A stretch of 6,978 nucleotides of DNA from Syntrophus sp. (in: bacteria) (GTDB taxonomy: Bacteria > Desulfobacterota > Syntrophia > Syntrophales > UBA5619), in assembly GCA_013824905.1 (NCBI GenBank), contig PNOO01000129.1, positions 1 through 6,978 on the forward strand, in the 5' to 3' direction. Shown here piece by piece: positions 5,219 to 6,978 of the stretch. Position 1 is the first letter of the stretch. Every line of letters begins with the position of its first letter. The notes below the pieces were generated by a model. The model was not told the DNA's origin. It ran no database searches and saw only the letters and a list, made by a program, of their open reading frames with translations. The position numbers were made by a program, and so were the translations under genes.

Positions 5219-6978
5219 CAAGGCCTGATACCTGCTTTACGGAGGAACTGACCGGTATAGGAGCTTTCGACACGGGCGACCTCCTCCGGCGTCCCGGAGG
5301 CGATGATCCGGCCGCCGCCCGGCCCCCCTTCCGGTCCCAGGTCGATGATATGGTCGGCGCATTTGATCACGTCGAGGTTGTGTTCGATGACGACGATGGT
5401 GTTCCCCATGCCCGCAAGGCGCATCAGGACGTCCAGGAGCTTCTGGATGTCGGCGAAGTGCAGGCCGATCGTCGGCTCATCGAGGATGTAGAGTGTGTTG
5501 CTGTTCATCCGCTTTCCCAGCTCCCGGGAGAGCTTGATCCGTTGCGCCTCGCCCCCTGAGAGGGTCGTCGCCGACTGGCCGAGGCGGATGTAGCCGAGAC
5601 CAACGTCGAAAAGAAGCTGGAGCTTCCCGCGGATGGCCGGGATGTTCGCGAAGAAGCCGAGGGCCTGCTGGACGGTCATATCGAGAACCTCCGCAATATT
5701 TTTATCCTTGTAGCGGACTTCGAGGGTGTCGAGGTTAAACCGGCGGCCGTGACAGACATCGCAGGTCACATAGACGTCCGGGAGGAAGTGCATCTCGATC
5801 TTGATCAGGCCGTTTCCCTCGCACGCCTCGCATCGCCCCCCTTTCACGTTGAAGCTGAATCGACCCGGCTTATACCCCCTGAGCCGCGACTCGGGCAGCC
5901 CGGTAAAGAGATCCCGCATGGGGGAGAAGATCCCTGTATAGGTGACCGGATTGGAGCGGGGGGTCCGCCCGATGGGTTGCTGATTCATCAGGATGATCCT
6001 TTCGATTCCCCCCAGGTCCGCGATGCGGCGGATTTTTCCACCTCCCGTCTTTTCCTGGTTAAGCCGCCGGGCGAGCGCCTTATAGAGGGTTTCGATGACC
6101 ATCGTGCTCTTCCCCGAACCGGAGACCCCGGTCACCGCGGTGAAAAGACCGACGGGGATCCGGATGTCCACCTCTTTGAGGTTATGCTCGTGCGCCCCTT
6201 CCAGGATGATGAACCGTCCCGTCAAGGAACGCCGCGTCTCGGGAAGGGCGATGGATTTCCGTCCCGAGAGATACGCGCCGGTCAGCGAAGCGTCGCTTTT
6301 GCAGGCCTCTTCCGGTGTCCCCTGGAAGACGACCTGCCCCCCGTCCTCCCCGGCGCCCGGTCCGATATCGATGATCTGGTCGGATTCCAGCATCATGTCC
6401 TGGTCGTGCTCGACGACGAGGACCGTGTTTCCCATATCACGGAGGCGCTTGAGGGTCGCGATGAGGCGAACATTATCCCGCTGATGGAGGCCGACGGTCG
6501 GCTCATCAAGGACGTAGAGGACGCCCACCAGCCCCGAGCCGATCTGGGTGGCAAGCCTGATCCTCTGCCCCTCCCCTCCGGAGAGGCTGCCCGACGAACG
6601 CTCCAGGCTCAGGTAGTCCATGCCGACGTCGAGTAGGAAGCGGAGCCGCTGGCGGATCTCCTTCATCACCCGTTCGGTCACCTGGACCTCCTGAGGGGTG
6701 AAAGGGATCGCCGTGAGAAACGCGAGGCACTCGCGGATCGGGAGTTTGCAGACCTCAAATATGCTCTTCCCGCCGACGGTGACGAAAAGGCTCTCCTTCT
6801 TCAAACGGGCGCCTAGACAGGTCGGACACTCCCGAAGGTTGATGTACCGCGACAGATCCATCCGGACATGGAGCGAGGTCGTCTCCTTGTAGCGCCGATC
6901 GAGCTGGTTGAGAACCCCCTCGAAGGGCCGGGTATGGAAAAACCGCCTTCCGCCCCGGTCGGTGTAAAAGCGGATCTT
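5218..6978 (-). CDS. uvrA: Excinuclease ABC subunit A, C-terminal two thirds (5' end outside window)
   Basis: UvrA is the damage-recognition ATPase of nucleotide excision repair; it loads UvrB onto DNA. The frame is open to the window edge, so the ATG at 6861 is internal. The 586 residues present begin in the segment before the CPTCLGARL element. The first ABC module shows its signature LSGGEGQ (6565-6585), then a Walker B of the form LYVLDEPTVGLH and the VVEHD switch. The second module has Walker A GVSGSGKST (6103-6129), a C-terminal zinc finger with two CxxC pairs 19 residues apart (5752-5832), the GRTPRSN and FSFNVKGGRC blocks, a second LSGGEAQ, LYILDEPTIGLH and VIEHN. The N-terminal Walker A and first zinc finger lie outside the window. 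The DQSPIGRTPRSN motif reads NQQPIGRTPRSN here. It is the first gene seen of a minus-strand operon whose next two genes overlap in TGATG and ATGA fashion. A 295-codon plus-strand ORF across it is an antisense shadow. Confidence 0.96.
   Translation of the reverse strand, partial: KIRFYTDRGGRRFFHTRPFEGVLNQLDRRYKETTSLHVRMDLSRYINLRECPTCLGARLKKESLFVTVGGKSIFEVCKLPIRECLAFLTAIPFTPQEVQVTERVMKEIRQRLRFLLDVGMDYLSLERSSGSLSGGEGQRIRLATQIGSGLVGVLYVLDEPTVGLHQRDNVRLIATLKRLRDMGNTVLVVEHDQDMMLESDQIIDIGPGAGEDGGQVVFQGTPEEACKSDASLTGAYLSGRKSIALPETRRSLTGRFIILEGAHEHNLKEVDIRIPVGLFTAVTGVSGSGKSTMVIETLYKALARRLNQEKTGGGKIRRIADLGGIERIILMNQQPIGRTPRSNPVTYTGIFSPMRDLFTGLPESRLRGYKPGRFSFNVKGGRCEACEGNGLIKIEMHFLPDVYVTCDVCHGRRFNLDTLEVRYKDKNIAEVLDMTVQQALGFFANIPAIRGKLQLLFDVGLGYIRLGQSATTLSGGEAQRIKLSRELGKRMNSNTLYILDEPTIGLHFADIQKLLDVLMRLAGMGNTIVVIEHNLDVIKCADHIIDLGPEGGPGGGRIIASGTPEEVARVESSYTGQFLRKAGIRP

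Noticed and set aside
5749..6636. 295-codon plus-strand ORF inside uvrA
   Set aside because: It is antisense to highly conserved UvrA motifs in a GC-rich gene; a shadow frame with no family resemblance.
1..6978. CRISPR array, tRNA, rRNA, retron or diversity-generating element
   Set aside because: I saw no regularly spaced repeats, no tRNA cloverleaf, no rRNA sequence and no reverse transcriptase motif on either strand.

Overview
The window comes from a bacterial chromosome of fairly high GC. Ribosome binding sites are strong and genes are tightly packed at both ends. The gene families (NadD, a ketopantoate reductase-like enzyme, a TM1367-type cyclophilin-like protein, UvrA, a YgjP-type metallopeptidase, a QueG-like iron-sulfur protein and a lysine/alanine-rich H1-like protein) would fit a Gram-negative anaerobe such as a Desulfobacterota/deltaproteobacterium of the Syntrophus type. 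That assignment is inference; nothing here fixes the taxon.

Left part (1-1248): the 3' end of nadD on the plus strand converges, 10 bases apart, with a PanE-family reductase on the minus strand. The reductase starts at a GTG behind a perfect AGGAGG.

Middle part (1249-2628): about 1.4 kb that looks like a scar or small island. It holds a decayed fragment of a carbon-starvation transporter gene (cstA) with an in-frame stop, several compact hairpins, an AT-rich stretch without genes, a strong orphan intrinsic terminator (1998-2031), and an AT-rich lysine-rich ORF of unknown function that starts at 2203. That ORF runs without a stop into a GC-rich gene for a 74-residue histone H1-like protein (2629-2853), which has its own ribosome binding site.

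Centre right (2854-3412): a hairpin-bearing spacer, then a complete 124-residue cyclophilin-like protein of the TM1367 family on the plus strand, with an ideal Shine-Dalgarno sequence.

Right part (3492-6978): a minus-strand operon read right to left. It contains uvrA (5' end outside the window), a YgjP/DUF45 zinc metallopeptidase and a QueG-like double [4Fe-4S] protein with a C-terminal HEAT-like tail. The junctions are a TGATG and an ATGA overlap, so the three genes are almost certainly translated from one mRNA.

There is no complete novel defence or mobile system. The points most worth a second look are the in-frame fusion of the AT-rich ORF to the H1-like gene, the cstA fossil, the orphan terminator, and the divergent QueG-like protein coupled to uvrA. 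No CRISPR array, tRNA, rRNA or intact insertion sequence was seen.
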